Assembly: GCA_032158295.1 (NCBI GenBank)
Contig: CM063262.1
Location: 7,039,394 to 7,103,393, forward strand
Reading direction: 5' to 3'
Source: Pycnopodia helianthoides
Lineage: Eukaryota; Echinodermata; Asteroidea; Forcipulatida; Asteriidae
Length of the DNA: 64,000 nucleotides
Shown here: in pieces, positions 34,401 to 46,624 of the stretch
How the letters are laid out: each line of letters starts with the position of its first letter
Numbering within the stretch: position 1 is the first letter of the stretch
The notes under the pieces: model-generated
Told to the model about the DNA's origin: nothing
Seen by the model: the letters and a program-made list of their open reading frames with translations, nothing else
The model's database searches: none
Position numbers and translations under genes: made by a program

Positions 34401-36028
34401 ACAAGGTGTTTCCATAGGTCTGATGAACACCTTTTGTACAAGGTATCTGTGGAGTAGATACGCCTCGTGCGTAAGGCCTGAATGTAAGCAATTGCCTTCT
34501 TACACTGACTAGAATGGCAACTGTTGTAGAGAAGATACCGATTGGTGTCATTTGGGTTTGCGGTTAACATCCGAAACAACGCCATTAGGGGAATTATTTC
34601 TATTTAGTTATACATAGTTATATATATATATATAATTCGTAGGGTAGATGGCCTTAGCTTTCGATCCAAACCGGACCTTCGTCAAAGGCATAAACAAGCA
34701 CAAACGAAAAACATATCCATTTATAGCAAAAAAGAGAGGCAAAGAACAATGGGATGGTATCCAGAAAAAGGAGGGAAAATTATAGCCAATCAAAGTTACA
34801 GTGTGCTGGCTAAGAACCAATCACAGTTATGGGGACAAAAGGATGGTCAGTGATTGTAAAACTCCTTGTAAAGCCTGAACATCCATAGATTTCATTTTCT
34901 AAATAGTCATATGTGTGGGGGATCTGGTTTTGATCCCTACTACTCTGGGAAATTGGTTGAATTTTGTGACCACAAAACGAGAACTGATATGATTTGTTTT
35001 CACATGATCAGAGAATGTAAATGCTGCTTCTTACCATCGTCGTGATCTTGGACTCCAAAGATTCTGTATACATCAGAGGAATCTAGTCGCATTGCTCTAG
35101 TCTTAATCAATTCTTGTGTTAAATCACTAGAACCTGCCTCTGAAGACGGATCCTGCAGTAGGTGGGTGTAAAAGCGTTTCCCTTTTTGTCTTATTGATTT
35201 TTTTAACAGAATAGAAAATAATTTTACTAACAATACTCATCATGACAAACGATGGTTTCAAAAATTACCAGCTGTAAGATTCAGTGTCTGGCACCAGGCT
35301 CGAATTTTTAAAGCAAAATCATCGAGATATTACAAAGGGATAGGTAACAAATTGATTGAAAAGTTAACAACAAATCAAATAGGTTCGTTCCCTCAAAAAT
35401 GTGTTTATTCCATCGAAATATTTCATTGTTCCCTCGAAATATTGTTTTACAGTTTTGTCTTCGCACACCGAAGACTTAAGACTTAATATGCCTTTACACA
35501 ATTCTGTTATCAATCCTTCTATTCTCACTCTATGTGAAACTAATAAAACTTTCAGAACCCTTCCCACCCCGACCCCCATAACTAACAAACAACAACAACA
35601 GCAACAAAACAAAACAAACAAACAAACAAAACAAACACATTTAACGTGCTGTTAATTCAAAATTAGAAATGGCATATCAAAGGCGAAAAATTACTTCGAG
35701 GTAACAAAACTTATTTTGAGGGCACGAAACATTATTTCGAGGTAACAAAATATTATGTCGAGGGAACAAAGATATTTTGACTTTTAGTTTGTTTTTTAAA
35801 TGTTGTTGTTTGCCTTCCCTTTAGTGGTTCCGTAATAATGTTCAAACAAAACTATGTGTCGGTCTCCGAGGGGAAACTTGAAAGCAACATGATTTCGCTA
35901 GACTAATATTGTGATGAAAAAGAAAGTAGCGTACAATTTATATAACTATAAACATGAATACTCACCCTACTTGGCTTGGCCGAAACGGCAAGTGCAGACA
36001 ATACGACAAGCAGTACTGCGATCTTCAT
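28475..36028 (-). CDS. Secreted reprolysin-type (M12B) metalloprotease, copy B, complete (423 aa)
   Basis: Ten exons: 36028-35966, 35152-35035, 33221-32935, 32057-31916, 31787-31621, 31462-31379, 30610-30489, 30128-30000, 28923-28792, 28502-28475. All are GT-AG with matching phases, 1272 nt including TAG. Residues 1 to about 17 are a signal peptide (MKIAVLLVVLSALAVSA). An ADAM-type propeptide follows with cysteine switch C201 in MCGV. A very acidic linker (204-215) has no furin-type RxxR. The zinc protease domain is about 229-423: KYLELALF, DPRHWDNAAFVTG, HEIGHNLSMKHD (His366, Glu367, His370, His376), IMNP Met-turn (Met389), GWSSCSRDYFCAFV. The last exon adds SKKTCYDDA and stops. There is no disintegrin, Cys-rich, EGF, thrombospondin or transmembrane domain, unlike most animal ADAMs and ADAMTSs. 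In the zinc motif Ser replaces the usual Gly. It is probably an extracellular protease; substrate unknown. Confidence 0.92.
32467..32735. mobile_element. MITE in intron 3 of protease copy B
   Basis: Orthologous to the element at 18762-19045 in copy A, with about 26 bp deleted after CTCTGCGAGC. Its ends GGTCCAAATTTCAAAGCGCT are still inverted. Confidence 0.7.
33430..34860 (-). mobile_element. Penelope-like element, 5'-truncated, in intron 2 of protease copy B
   Basis: On the minus strand a pseudo-LTR-like segment (34860-34635) precedes a 147-codon open frame (34585-34142). The frame encodes the PLE RT C-terminal pattern: NDTNRYLLYNSCHSSQCKKA, ALRTRRIYST, then LPKPPLILNNNMTILYSSK. Noncoding 3' sequence continues to about 33430, including CAGTCCAACCCTTCGGACT. 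A hammerhead-like motif near 34650-34690 has its core mutated (TTGACGA). The terminal segment matches 40540-41170. No GIY-YIG endonuclease is seen. A shorter relic is at the same site in copy A. Confidence 0.75.
35375..35835. repeat. GAACGAAAT/ATTTCGTTCC motif block in intron 1 (copy B)
   Basis: Left words TTCGTTCCCTCAAAAATG and TTGTTCCCTCGAAATATTG face right words GAGGGCACGAAACATTATTT and GTCGAGGGAACAAAGATATT. An AAC/AAAC-rich simple repeat (35585-35640) lies between. It corresponds to 21345-21765 in copy A. Confidence 0.45.
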
Positions 36029-36078
36029 TCTGTTCGGCCTACAGTTTTCAATTCTGGATCAGAGCAAGTTTTGCAGCA

Positions 36079-36086
36079 ATATATAC
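36079..36086 (-). promoter_or_regulatory. TATA box of protease copy B
   Basis: TATATATT about 50 bp upstream of the start codon, matching the site in copy A. Upstream sequence differs completely between the copies because of the adjacent inversion. Confidence 0.55.
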
Positions 36087-36139
36087 GGATTGTGTTTATG
36101 TCGACATGAATAATTCATATAAAAGCCAACAATAATTGT

Positions 36140-36425
36140 TAAGACACAACGAAACACGTGATCAGTGAAAGAGATAAAAAACGAAGTCATCTACCTGTCA
36201 CTCACCATTCGTACGGCATTTGTATGCCTGCACCGTGTTTTTTTTTTCAACCACTTTACCACATTTTGTTGAAGGAAGTATTTACTTAATTAGTATCAAC
36301 TAAGTTATAAATTATCGACCTGCAACAAAAGTGTTGAAATTAACGACATTTTTCATTAGTACCTGTACATGTTTTTTTTTTATTATTGCTACAAGTACCA
36401 GTATCTCTGATCGTTCTTGTAGCTA
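36140..36425. repeat. Segment inverted relative to protease copy A
   Basis: Reverse complement of 22048-22340, starting about 55 bp upstream of the TATA box. See that entry for shared words. Confidence 0.8.
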
Positions 36426-37356
36426 TTCGGGTCCCTCACAAAGACCACACCAGTTTTCCTTCAAAATATTACAATCTAAATGTAGGTTCAATAAAATAAG
36501 AAAATAAAAACATATAAGCGTTCACGGTGCATAACTAGTATACTTGTTTTTGTTTTTATGAAAGTAATCAAGGTTAGGTGGAGCTAATCTATAAATGAGG
36601 GATAATATAAACCCAACTTAACCGAACGGGACGCATTGGTAACGGTGTTAAAATGTCAAGCCAAAGTACAAAAATCGTTCCCGTTTATGCGTATTTGTAA
36701 TGTTACTGTTTTTTGAGAATGTACATACTTTGCAGTGACAGCTTCGTCAGAAAAACATCTTGGAAAATCATGCATTGTTACGAAGATGTGTGTAACTGAT
36801 GAACAAAGTGTTGCATGCATCTTTAAGCTGCTCATCCTCTAATTTTGTTCACATTTTTTCCTGAATAATTTGAACATTTTGTATTACAATCAACCAGGGC
36901 ACAATTGCATAGACCTGCTATGTAAGCTGAAAATATAACTTAACAATTTCCTTCTCATCAGAAATGAGCAGGATACCAGTCATGAATTGTACAGGTGACA
37001 TGGTAGTTCGGCTAGTAACCTTAATCTGCCATGGCTAGTTTTGTTGTGCTGAAGCAGCTGTGTGAAATTGGGTCTGTTCATCATTCAATGTGATTAACAA
37101 AGATTAACATAGATCGTATTCTCCTTTTTATCTTCTTTTTTCTTTCTCTCTCTTGAATATTGAGATATACGACTCCGTTTATGTATCAATCTTCTATACA
37201 AGTCCACACCATTCGTAAGTTAAATACACTAAAACAACTTATAAACACTAAACTATTGGCTGTGTCTTCAATTAAAAAAAACACTTTATAATGAATAAAT
37301 TAATATTTATAAAACAAGAGTATTATCAAATTAAGAAAACGGAGGATTAAAGTTAG
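36426..37356. other. Upstream region of copy B, no gene seen
   Basis: Part of it (36640-36800, AAATGTCAAGCCAAA...AAAATC...TGTTAC) is related to 41540-41670 and 44205-44330 in the 2.6-kb tandem units. No coding exon is convincing. Confidence 0.4.
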
Positions 37357-37757
37357 AGATTAATAATAGTGGCTTCTTATATAGCGCTCATATCCGTCAC
37401 TCAGTGACGCTCAAGGCGCTTCAACTGTCAGTATTTTCCTGCAAGGTATATAATGTGAAGCTACTTTTTGAAGTTTGAGACCTATTCCTTTACATAGCAC
37501 AATGTAATGGTTAACAAGGTGCTTTGGCACAATATGCTGCCAATCGAACAGGAACTCCGGGCACTGGGTTCTTTTACGTGCATTACACAACACACGGGAC
37601 CAACGGCTTTACGTCCCATCCAAAGGACGAAACAATAACGGTTAAGTGTCTTGCTGAAGGACACAAGTGTCACGACTGGAACTCGAACCCACACTCTGCT
37701 GAACAGAAACACCAGAGCTTGAGTCCGGTGCTCTTATCCGCTCGGCCATGACACGCC
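37357..37757 (-). mobile_element. tRNA-derived SINE
   Basis: The minus strand begins with a tRNA-like head: A box GGCCGAGCGGATAAGAGC near 37730-37748, B box GGGTTCGAGTTCCA at 37677-37690. TGTCCTTCAGCAAGACACTT follows, then a long body (GGATGGGACGTAAAGCCGTT, TGCACGTAAAAGAACCCAGT) and a tail GCGCTATATAAGAAGCC with ATT repeats. It is longer than the SINE at 15526-15873 but has the same architecture. Confidence 0.85.
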
Positions 37758-38378
37758 ACAAGATTAAAAGTTACCTGGTTATCTTCTCCTGTTGAACCTA
37801 AATACAAATTGGTGGCTTTCAAAGCATTATTTGTTTACCTACTCATTTCGAGCTAGAGGAAAAATGTCAAACTTTGTTTGAATCTAGCAATGATGTTTAT
37901 TTTGTTATCACTTTTATACATCTTTTTGCACCTGTAGTGTTCCAAATTTGGCGGAGCAAATACTGCCGTTACTAACTCTATATTGAAACCAAGAATTCTG
38001 TCAGAATCCAACATATAAAGAAGATTAAATACCGGTAAATTCACTTCAAATGTTTTCAATATAAATCCAAGCATCCATAGTACAACTACAATTATTGTAT
38101 AAAAAGGTTCTAGGAAATAAATCTCAGTTTCACAAAGTGGGAAGGTTACACTGTCTCATCTATGTTCATCTTACGTAATATATTTTTGGTTGCATGGAAA
38201 CGAAATCTGGGTTTGTATAAAAAGTGTTTGTCATGATCTAACAAAGGTTTTTTTTCCAAAAATTGTACCAAACTTTCGACCACTCTAGGTTGCAACTGAC
38301 ATGAAAGATTCCATGTCACTTCTCATAAATTATAGGTGTGATAAATTTCCTCAACATAATGTGAATGTAGCTTTAGTG

Positions 38379-38960
38379 CTAATAATAATAATAATAAACT
38401 GGCATTTATATAGCCCTCTTACAAGAGATCACAGCACTGTACAATACAATTATAGCAACAAACAACTGCATTATTAAACAGCAAGGAATACACAGTGAAG
38501 GGAGAAAGATACGAATTAGTTATGAAATAAGAATGTCTTCAGTCGCTTCTTGAAAACTTGAACTGATGGTGATACCCTAGCATTAGATGGAAGTTTGTTC
38601 CAGATGACCGGTCCAGAGTGTGAAAAGGCCCTGTCACCAGCAGATGTGCGTGTACGAGGAATGTGAAGTAAGGTATGGTCTTTGGATGAACAGAGCCCAT
38701 ACGAACTGACGTTGTGACGCTCAAGAAGAGATTGTAATTATTATGGGGCAGAGTCATTCATGCATTTGAATATGATGAGAGCTAGTTTGAAAGTGATGCG
38801 CTTTTGAACCGGTAACCAATGCAGTTCCTTGAGAAAGGGGAAGAGGGTCGTCATACTTCCTGCCACCGAGTATTATTCGGGCAGCATGATACTGAAGATG
38901 TTGCAGTCTGTAGATATTAGTGGAGTTAATGTTGACTAGTAATGAGTTTGCTTGTATCAT
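38379..38960 (-). mobile_element. 5'-truncated CR1/L2-like LINE
   Basis: The minus strand encodes broken pieces of the LINE C-terminus (NIYRLQHLQYHAARIILGGR, then TFKLALIIFKCMNDSAP in another frame). The 3' UTR ends GGCTATATAAATGCCAG plus TTA repeats. It parallels RLITGTKKYD...LHWLPVQ in the LINE at 60258-63675 but is a different, older copy. Confidence 0.75.
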
Positions 38961-39366
38961 TTAGGAATACGATTACATTATTTTCCTGATCTTCCATAAT
39001 TAACCAGTTGCTGACATGGCTGGGGCCTTTGTCTTTTTCTGTTGACTGATTGTCCGAGTTAAAACTGTAAGATCGATCTTTTCTGTTCTACCCACAATCC
39101 TTTATTCTTTTCCATGTTGATTCTTGAACCACTTCCTTTACAAGAGGTCTCTAGAACATTTATATTAATACTAAAATAATTATTAATGCTAAAGAATAAA
39201 CTAGTATCATAAGCTTGCTGGATAGGGCCGAATACCACGTTCTCCTTGTGTGAAAGATATGGGATACACTGGGCCAAGATGGGACAGACAACCAGTTTTT
39301 TATATTATTCTTCTTCGGGTACTCTGCGAACAGCCGAAGACCGAGTGTTATATATAGATATATATT

Positions 39367-39965
39367 GTAACGGGCACCTCAGCACCGTTAATGTCGAGCA
39401 GTGATGTTTCGGGCTGCTAAATTCCCACAACGTCAGAGGGCGGGCTGCCAGTCGTCAAACTTCTACTAATATTAAGGTCCTCGGGGAATATTGGGACTTA
39501 TTTTGACCAGGGGAGGGGTGGACAATATTCATTACTTATCACTGTAATAGGGACGGGACGATTGATTATAGAAACAGAAGGGGTGGAACGATGACTGGTT
39601 CATAGGCCGAAGATGAAGGCTGCAGAGGCTGACTAAATGTTGAAGTGTTACTAAACCTAGAACTCTTAAAAGATTAAAAGAGACTGTTCACTCTGAAGCG
39701 TGAGGGTTTACTTTCAATTCAACCAGTATATCTACTCATTTATTATCTCTTCTATTGATCTTCCATTTATAAAAGGTTCTATATTGAAGCGTCTATACAC
39801 AGTCAATGCATGTTCTATTTACCACAATTAATGTGTAGGGGATGACGATGAAGAACTACCGGCAACCGTCTTGTTTCTTCGCGGGGTCTGTCCAGGTCAC
39901 GAACTTAGGCGCAGTGGTTGCGGCAACGCTCGCCTTTTATAGATTTCTATAGCCCGCTATTAAGG
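39367..39965. other. Unassigned spacer, possibly a solo LTR
   Basis: It begins TGTAACGGGCACCTCAGCAC and contains CCTTTTATAGATTTCTATAG near its end. This loosely resembles a retrotransposon LTR, but I find no clean CA end, target duplication or second copy in the window. Confidence 0.2.
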
Positions 39966-39987
39966 ATGCACGCATGAGCTTGCGACC

Positions 39988-42647
39988 AAAGTAACTGGTT
40001 ACCGCTTATGCAAGTTAGCGCGTGCGACCAAACGTGATTGGCTAAACATGCTTTGCAGGCGTGGCCTATACTAAACACTAAACCATTGGTAAAGTTAACA
40101 TGTAGTTTTCCTATTGCAAGGCCAGAGTGCACATAAAATGTAATACAATTTAGTATTATGTGGGCTGTTTTACACGTACGCAATTTATATACGCAAGAAG
40201 TTGTATTAACGTTAAACAATAATCATCGGAAAACTTGTAAATTCTCTCAATAAGATCTAAGCTAGATAATTCTCCAGCTTGCTGTCATAGATCCTTAACA
40301 ACTGTTCCTGTAACCTTAAGGATTAAGTAATAAATACTCTTGGCATTACAGGTATAGATAATGTTTGCCAAAGACTACCGTGTGATTAGGTGTTGAATAC
40401 AACAACTTCAAACTGTGCAAATTCCAAGGCCAATAAAATGCGATCAACTCTCCACGCCATTTAATTTGACAGCTCTATTTTTAGCAAATATTCTGCCTAT
40501 CAATCTCTGGCACTTTTCGCCACAATATATATATAGGCAGTCCAACCCTTTGGACTAAACATCAACACCGGTGTCAAATAAATTCCCATCACCCCCATTT
40601 CATTTAATGCTTATTTTATGTAATATAAACACAATTACTGCTAATAACCTGTTCTTTCAATGGTTGGTTTGTTTTCCATTCTTTTTCCCAATAAGTTGTT
40701 TTAAAAATCATGTTTTCTCCACTGGCTAACTTTTACCGTTCTTTTTCTCAACAAGGTTTTTAGGAGATCGACCTGTTCTTTCCCTAACCCCTTCTCTCCA
40801 CAGACTAGTTCTATAATTACCTCCCTTTCACATTGTTGTATATACTTTGGTCGTGTTCCCTATTGTTAGCTGCATCATACCCGATGCCTCGTGCACCTTA
40901 ATCCTGTCCTTTCATGTTTCCCGCTTGGTCCAGTAATCCACCCTTTCACTGACCATCCTTTTGTCCCCACCACATAACTCTGATTGGTTGTTAGCCAGCC
41001 CACTGTAACTTTGATTGGCTATAATTTTCCCTCTTTTTTCTGGATACCATCCCACTGTTCTTTGCCTCTCTTTTTTGCCATAAATGGATATGTTTTTCGT
41101 GTACTTGTATTGGTTATGCCTCTGACGAAGGTCCGGTTTGGATCGAAAGCTAAGGCCATCTACCCTACAAATTTTATTATATGGCCTTACCTTTATATAA
41201 ATATATATATATTTTTTTTTTCTTTGGGGGGGGGGAGTTCGTCCAACAGCCAACGACTTGTTCGTGACCCGCCCTAATAACTTTGATGACACAACGAAAC
41301 ACGCAAGCAAGAGCAATAAAACGAAATTAGCTACCAATCACTCACCATTCGTAAGGCATATGCATGCACCGTGGGTTTTATTGCAGCCACTTAACCCTGT
41401 TTTTTAATATTATTATCCACTCTGTAAAAACAAACCATACCTGCAAAAATATATTTGAGGTGGAACTTATCTGTATCCCTAATTGAGCGGCCCTTAAAAA
41501 AAATTTTCCAAACGTTCAAAATTAGAAATAGACTGTTCTGTTGAAATGTCAAGCCAAACTATAATAATGTTGCTAATTTTGTTAATGTTAATTTTTTTTA
41601 AGTTCACTATGCTGTGAAAATCTTGTCAGAGAACAATTTGGAAATGTGCGTTGTTACAGAAGATTAGTGTTAAAAGAGTCATTTAAGTTTTGCTCGTTTT
41701 CTGTTTATTCAGTCCATAATTTGTTTATGACCTTCTGGTAAAAAGTAGAACACTCGTATCTTTCCTGAATAACATTGTCGTCTCTTCCTGAAGATGATAA
41801 GAAAACTAAGATCGAAAGTCGAGTTGTAAACCACTGAATTTGGAAGGACGTCATATGGAAGGGGTCTACACCATGATGTGAGAAATTTTAAGACGGAACG
41901 TTGTATGGTTTCGCTGCTGCAGCGTTTTCAGTTTCACGATGCCTGTCTTTATCTCTTCCAGAGTGTGTATTCTGTAGAAATTTCAGGGTCTGGTGGGATG
42001 TTTATACACAATTTCAGTGCTGGGCAGAGTGAAGGCTTTACATGTATGGTTAATATCTCAAATTCTCTCGTCTATTGCTCAGAGGAGCAGAATACCAAAA
42101 ACCAGTATATGAGAAGACTATAGCCGTCGTAACGATAACCCTTTGTAAAAGTTTCAGGTTTCTTTAAAAGTTTCAAAAACATCGTCAAAAAATCTCTTTG
42201 GATAAACTTATTTATTGGTGCAATTTCCCGTTACTGTCATATTATTAATATCATTGTTAAAATTGAAACAGGTGAAAGAATGCACCGTTTTACCGTCAAC
42301 TGTTCAGTTTATAAGTGGGACAACTTTACCTGGCACTTTATCTTTTAAACTTAGGGGACAGTCAATTGCCTAATAACAAATAGTAGTTAAACTGACAGTT
42401 TTTACAGTTACTATTATTCCTTAATACAATGCGTAATAAAATTTGACTAATCTTACTTATCTTCCAGTCAGATGCCTTTCTAATTAACTAGAGATTATAT
42501 TTCTCTGTGGATTATTTACGTATTGGTTTTAACGTTTTTAAGTAGTGCTTAAATTTTGAGGTAGGTATTTTCATTTAAACAGATTCGACTTCATTTCAGA
42601 CAACGACAGTTATGGGTCATTTTTTAACACAAAGGAGCTGTCAGTAA
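39988..42647. repeat. Tandem unit 1 of a 2.6-kb repeat
   Basis: Unit 1 is 39988-42647, unit 2 42648-45214, partial unit 3 45215-45647, nearly identical over long stretches. Each unit consists of a PLE-derived block (about 40500-41230, with hammerhead-like motif), a copy of the protease upstream region (41285-41840) and a copy of the ancestral spacer (41850-42640, matching 26030-26830). The junctions share AAAGTAA with the ancestral sequence at 45649, which suggests microhomology at the breakpoint. Confidence 0.85.
41118..41156 (+). ncRNA. Hammerhead-like motif of a Penelope-like element, tandem unit 1
   Basis: Stem I GCCT (41118-41121) with AGGC (41153-41156). Core CTGACGA 41122-41128. Stem II GGTCC (41130-41134) with GGATC (41140-41144). 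Core GAAA 41145-41148, then GCTA. One unpaired base precedes stem II, as at 10273. Activity is untested. Confidence 0.5.
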
Positions 42648-45214
42648 AAAGTAACTGGTTACCACTCATGCAAGTTAGCGCGTGCGACCAAACGTGATTG
42701 GCTAAACATGCTTTGCAGGCGTGGCCTATACTAAACACTAAACCATTGGTAAAGTTAACATGTAGTTTTCCTATTGCAAGGCCAGAGTGCACATAAAATG
42801 TAATGCAATTCAGTATTATGTGGGCTGTTTTACACGTACGCAATTTATATACACAAGAAGTTGTATTAACGTTAAACAATAATCATCGGAAAACTTGTAA
42901 ATTCTCTCAATAAGATCTCAGCTAGATAATTCTCCAGCTTGCTGTCATAGATCCTTAACAACTGTTCCTGTAACCTTAAGGATTAAGTAATAAATACTCT
43001 TGGCATTACAGGTATAGATAATGTTTGCCAAAGACTACCGTGTGATTAGGTGTTGAATACAACAACTTCAAACTGTGCAAATTCCAAGGCCAATAAAATG
43101 CGATCAACTCTCCACGCCATTTAATTTGACAGCTCTATTTTTAGCAAATATTCTGCCTATCAATCTCTGGCACTTTTCGCCACAATATATATATAGGCAG
43201 TCCAACCCTTTGGACTAAACATCAACACCGGTGTCAAATAAATTCCCATCACCCCCATTTCATTTAATGCTTATTTTATGTAATATAAACACAATTACTG
43301 CTAATAACCTGTTCTTTCAATGGTTGATTTGTTTTCCATTCTTTTTCCCAATAAGTTGTTTTAAAAATCATGTTTTCTCCACTGGCTAACTTTTACCGTT
43401 CTTTTTCTCAACAAGGTTTTTAGGAGATCGACCTGTTCTTTCCCTAACCCCTTCTCTCCACAGACTAGTTCTATAATTACCTCCCTTTCACATTGTTGTA
43501 TATACTTTGGTCCTGTTCCATATTGTTAGCTGCATCATACCCGATGCCTCGTGCGCCTTAATCCTGTCCTTTCATGTTTCCCGCTTGGTCCAGTAATCCA
43601 CCCTTTCACTGACCATCCTTTTGTCCCCACCACATAACTCTGATTGGTTGTTAGCCAGCCCACTGTAACTTTGATTGGCTATAATTTTCCCTCTTTTTTC
43701 TGGATACCATCCCATTGTTCTTTGCCTCTCTTTTTGCTATAAATGGATATGTTTTTCGTGTACTTGTATTGGTTATGCCTCTGACGAAGGTCCGGTTTGG
43801 ATCGAAAGCTAAGGCCATCTACCCTACAAATTTTATTATATGGCCTTAGCTTTATATAAATAAATATATATTATTTTTTCTTTGGGGGGGGGGAAGTTCG
43901 TCCAACAGCCAACGACTTGTTCGTGACCCGCCCTAATAACTTTGATGACACAACGAAACACGCAAGCAAGAGCAATAAAACGAAATTAGCTACCAATCAC
44001 TCACCATTCGTAAGGCATATGCATGCACCGTGGGTTTTATTGCAGCCACTTAATCCTGTTTTTTTTATATTATTATCCACTCTGTAAAAACAAACCATAC
44101 CTGCAAAAATATATTTGAGGTGGAACTAATCTGTATCCCTAATTGAGCGGCCCTTAAAAAAAAATTCCAAACGTTCAAAATTAGAAATAGACTGTTCTGT
44201 TGAAATGTCAAGCCAAACTATAATAATATTGCTAATTCTGTTAATGTTAATTTTTTTTAAGTTCACTATGCTGTGAAAATCTTGTCAGAGAACAATTTGG
44301 AAATGTGCGTTGTTACAGAAGATTAGTGTTAACAGAGTCATTTAAGTTTTGCTCGTTTTCTGTTTATTCAGTCCATAATTTGTTTATGACCTTCTGGTAA
44401 AAAGTAGAACACTCGTATCTTTCCTGAATAACATTGTCGTCTCTTCCTGAAGATGATAAGAAAACTAAGATCGAAAGTCGAGTTGTAAACCACTGAATTT
44501 GGAAGGACGTCATATGGAAGGGGTCTACACCATGATGTGAGAAATTTTAAGACGGAACGTTGTATGGTTTCGCTGCTGCAGCGTTTTCAGTTTCACGATG
44601 CCTGTCTTTATCTCTTCCAGAGTGTGTTGAATTCATGTAAAATTTCAGGTCTGGTGGATGGTTTATCAGTATATGAGAAATGAACTATAGCCGTCGTAAC
44701 GATAACCCTTTGTAAAAGTTTCAGGTTTCTTTAAAAGTTTCAAAAACATCGTCAAAAAATCTCTTTGGATAAACTTATTTATTGGTGCAATTTCCCGTTA
44801 CTGTCATATTATTAATATCATTGTTAAAATTGAAACAGGTGAAAGAATGCACCGTTTTACCGTCAACTGTTCAGTTTATAAGTGGGACAACTTTACCTGG
44901 CACTTTATCTTTTAAACTTAGGGGACAGTCAATTGCCTAATAACAAATAGTAGTTAAACTGACAGTTTTTACAGTTACTATTATTCCTTAATACAATGCG
45001 TAATAAAATTTGACTAATCTTACTTATCTTCCAGTCAGATGCCTTTCTAATTAACTAGAGATTATATTTCTCTGTGGATTATTTACGTATTGGTTTTAAC
45101 GTTTTTAAGTAGTGCTTAAATTTTGAGGTAGGTATTTTCATTTAAACAGATTCGACTTCATTTCAGACAACGACAGTTATGGGTCATTTTTTAACACAAA
45201 GGAGCTGTCAGTCA
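42648..45214. repeat. Tandem unit 2 of the 2.6-kb repeat
   Basis: Nearly identical to unit 1. It lacks about 90 bp relative to unit 1 around 44630-44680, where the conserved text after TCTTCCAGAGTGTGT is shortened. Confidence 0.85.
43777..43815 (+). ncRNA. Hammerhead-like motif of a Penelope-like element, tandem unit 2
   Basis: Same arrangement as in unit 1: GCCT 43777-43780, CTGACGA 43781-43787, GAAA 43804-43807, AGGC 43812-43815. Base-identical copy. Confidence 0.5.
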
Positions 45215-45647
45215 AAAGTAACTGGTTACCACTCATGCAAGTTAGCGCGTGCGACCAAACGTGATTGGCTAAACATGCTTTGCAGGCGTGGCCTATACTA
45301 AACACTAAACCATTGGTAAAGTTAACATGTAGTTTTCCTATTGCAAGGCCAGAGTGCACATAAAATGTAATGCAATTCAGTATTATGTGGGCTGTTTTAC
45401 ACGTACGCAATTTATATACGCAAGAAGTTTGATTAACGTTAAACAATAATCATCGGAAAACTTGTAAATTCTCTCAATAAGATCTCAGCTAGATAATTCT
45501 CCAGCTTGCTGTCATAGATCCTTAACAACTGTTCCTGTAACCTTAAGGATTAAGTAATAAATACTCTTGGCATTACAGGTATAGATAATGTTTGCCAAAG
45601 ACTACCGTGTGATTAGGTGTTGAATACAACAACTTCAAACTGTGCAA
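45215..45647. repeat. Tandem unit 3 (partial) of the 2.6-kb repeat
   Basis: Matches the first about 430 bp of units 1 and 2, then returns to ancestral spacer sequence (ACACAAAGGAGCTGTCAGTC, also at 26800). Confidence 0.85.
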
Positions 45648-46239
45648 TTACACAAAGGAGCTGTCAGTCAGAAAGTAAGTCATTGAAGGGTGTGTTACTC
45701 CCCCATGCAACCTTTGATTATAATCGTAAGAAGGTACATAACTAATAAACCAATTACAAGACGTCGTAGTCAAGAACAATGGTGACCTTATTTTATGCGA
45801 AACTTCTGTAACAATTTGAAGCAGATCCACAATACATATTAGATTTGATTGCATTTTACTAACCTTGCGTACGACAATGTCAACATTAAAGACAGCTTTT
45901 AAGAAAAGTGCGCGTACCTTTGTAGGATCTTTCTTTAATAATTACCAAAAAATTTCGACCCTGGCAGAGTCTTTCTCGAAGGCTAAATGACAAGACAACA
46001 CACATACATGCATACAAGGGGGACAAAAGCAGTCAAGTGGAAATACATGAATAGAGAGAGTGAAGAGAGAAAAGCAAGAAGCATTCAGAAGGAGCAGGGG
46101 GTAAGCAGGAGGGAAGGGGATGGCTAGACCACAAGAAGTTGGAAACACAAAGGACAAAATGGAAGGTTGGAAGAAAAGTAAATAATTAGTTAATAGGGCA
46201 GACTAAAAATATAGATATATGTGGGGGAAAGGGAGAAGG
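45648..46239. other. Ancestral spacer start and GA-rich spacer, no gene seen
   Basis: 45649-45717 matches the A/B spacer near 26800-26868. The following purine-rich stretch (46020-46240) has no homologue in that spacer and holds no convincing coding sequence. Confidence 0.4.
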
Positions 46240-46512
46240 CAAAGACCAATGGTTATTAGTCATTTCCTTCTTGGATGTTCAAACCATGGGGTTGAATGGT
46301 CTTTATGCGCCTTATCCACATTTTCTCCCTACTCAGACGGACAGTCTCTCTGGAGTTACCTAATGCCTCAATGCCCTGTAAATTCATGTAAAAAATGGTG
46401 TGGTTGGAAGATTGAAGTGGTGTCCTACAGGTGTATCCAGCTTGTGGGTGTTGACTGTGGATCTGTGGCCTTAGAAACGTCTCTTCAGTGTAGTTCTTGT
46501 GTCAACGTGTAG
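46240..46512 (-). mobile_element. Penelope-like element C-terminal GIY-YIG endonuclease relic
   Basis: The minus strand encodes, with in-frame stops, GHRSTVNTHKLDTPVGHHFN followed by LP, then TPERLSV and RPFNPM. This follows the H-S-x-N-T...VG-HFNLP...P-GLN pattern of PLE endonuclease C-termini. It is absent from the homologous A/B spacer, so it inserted or survived only here. Confidence 0.65.
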
Positions 46513-46624
46513 TAATAATTACCCTGAACAAAAATTGTGTAATTTTTATGCGAAAGCTTACTCGTTATTGAGATGGAAGTGGTATTAAGCATTGTTCCCG
46601 TTGATAAGGAAAAAATGAAAAAAA

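Noticed and set aside
41878..42123. 81-codon plus-strand frame in tandem unit 1 (SVEISGSGGMF, FTCMVNIS)
   Set aside because: It looks like an extracellular exon after an acceptor-like TCTTCCAG, but the homologous spacer at 26100-26300 is frameshifted and unit 2 has it deleted, so it is not conserved as coding.
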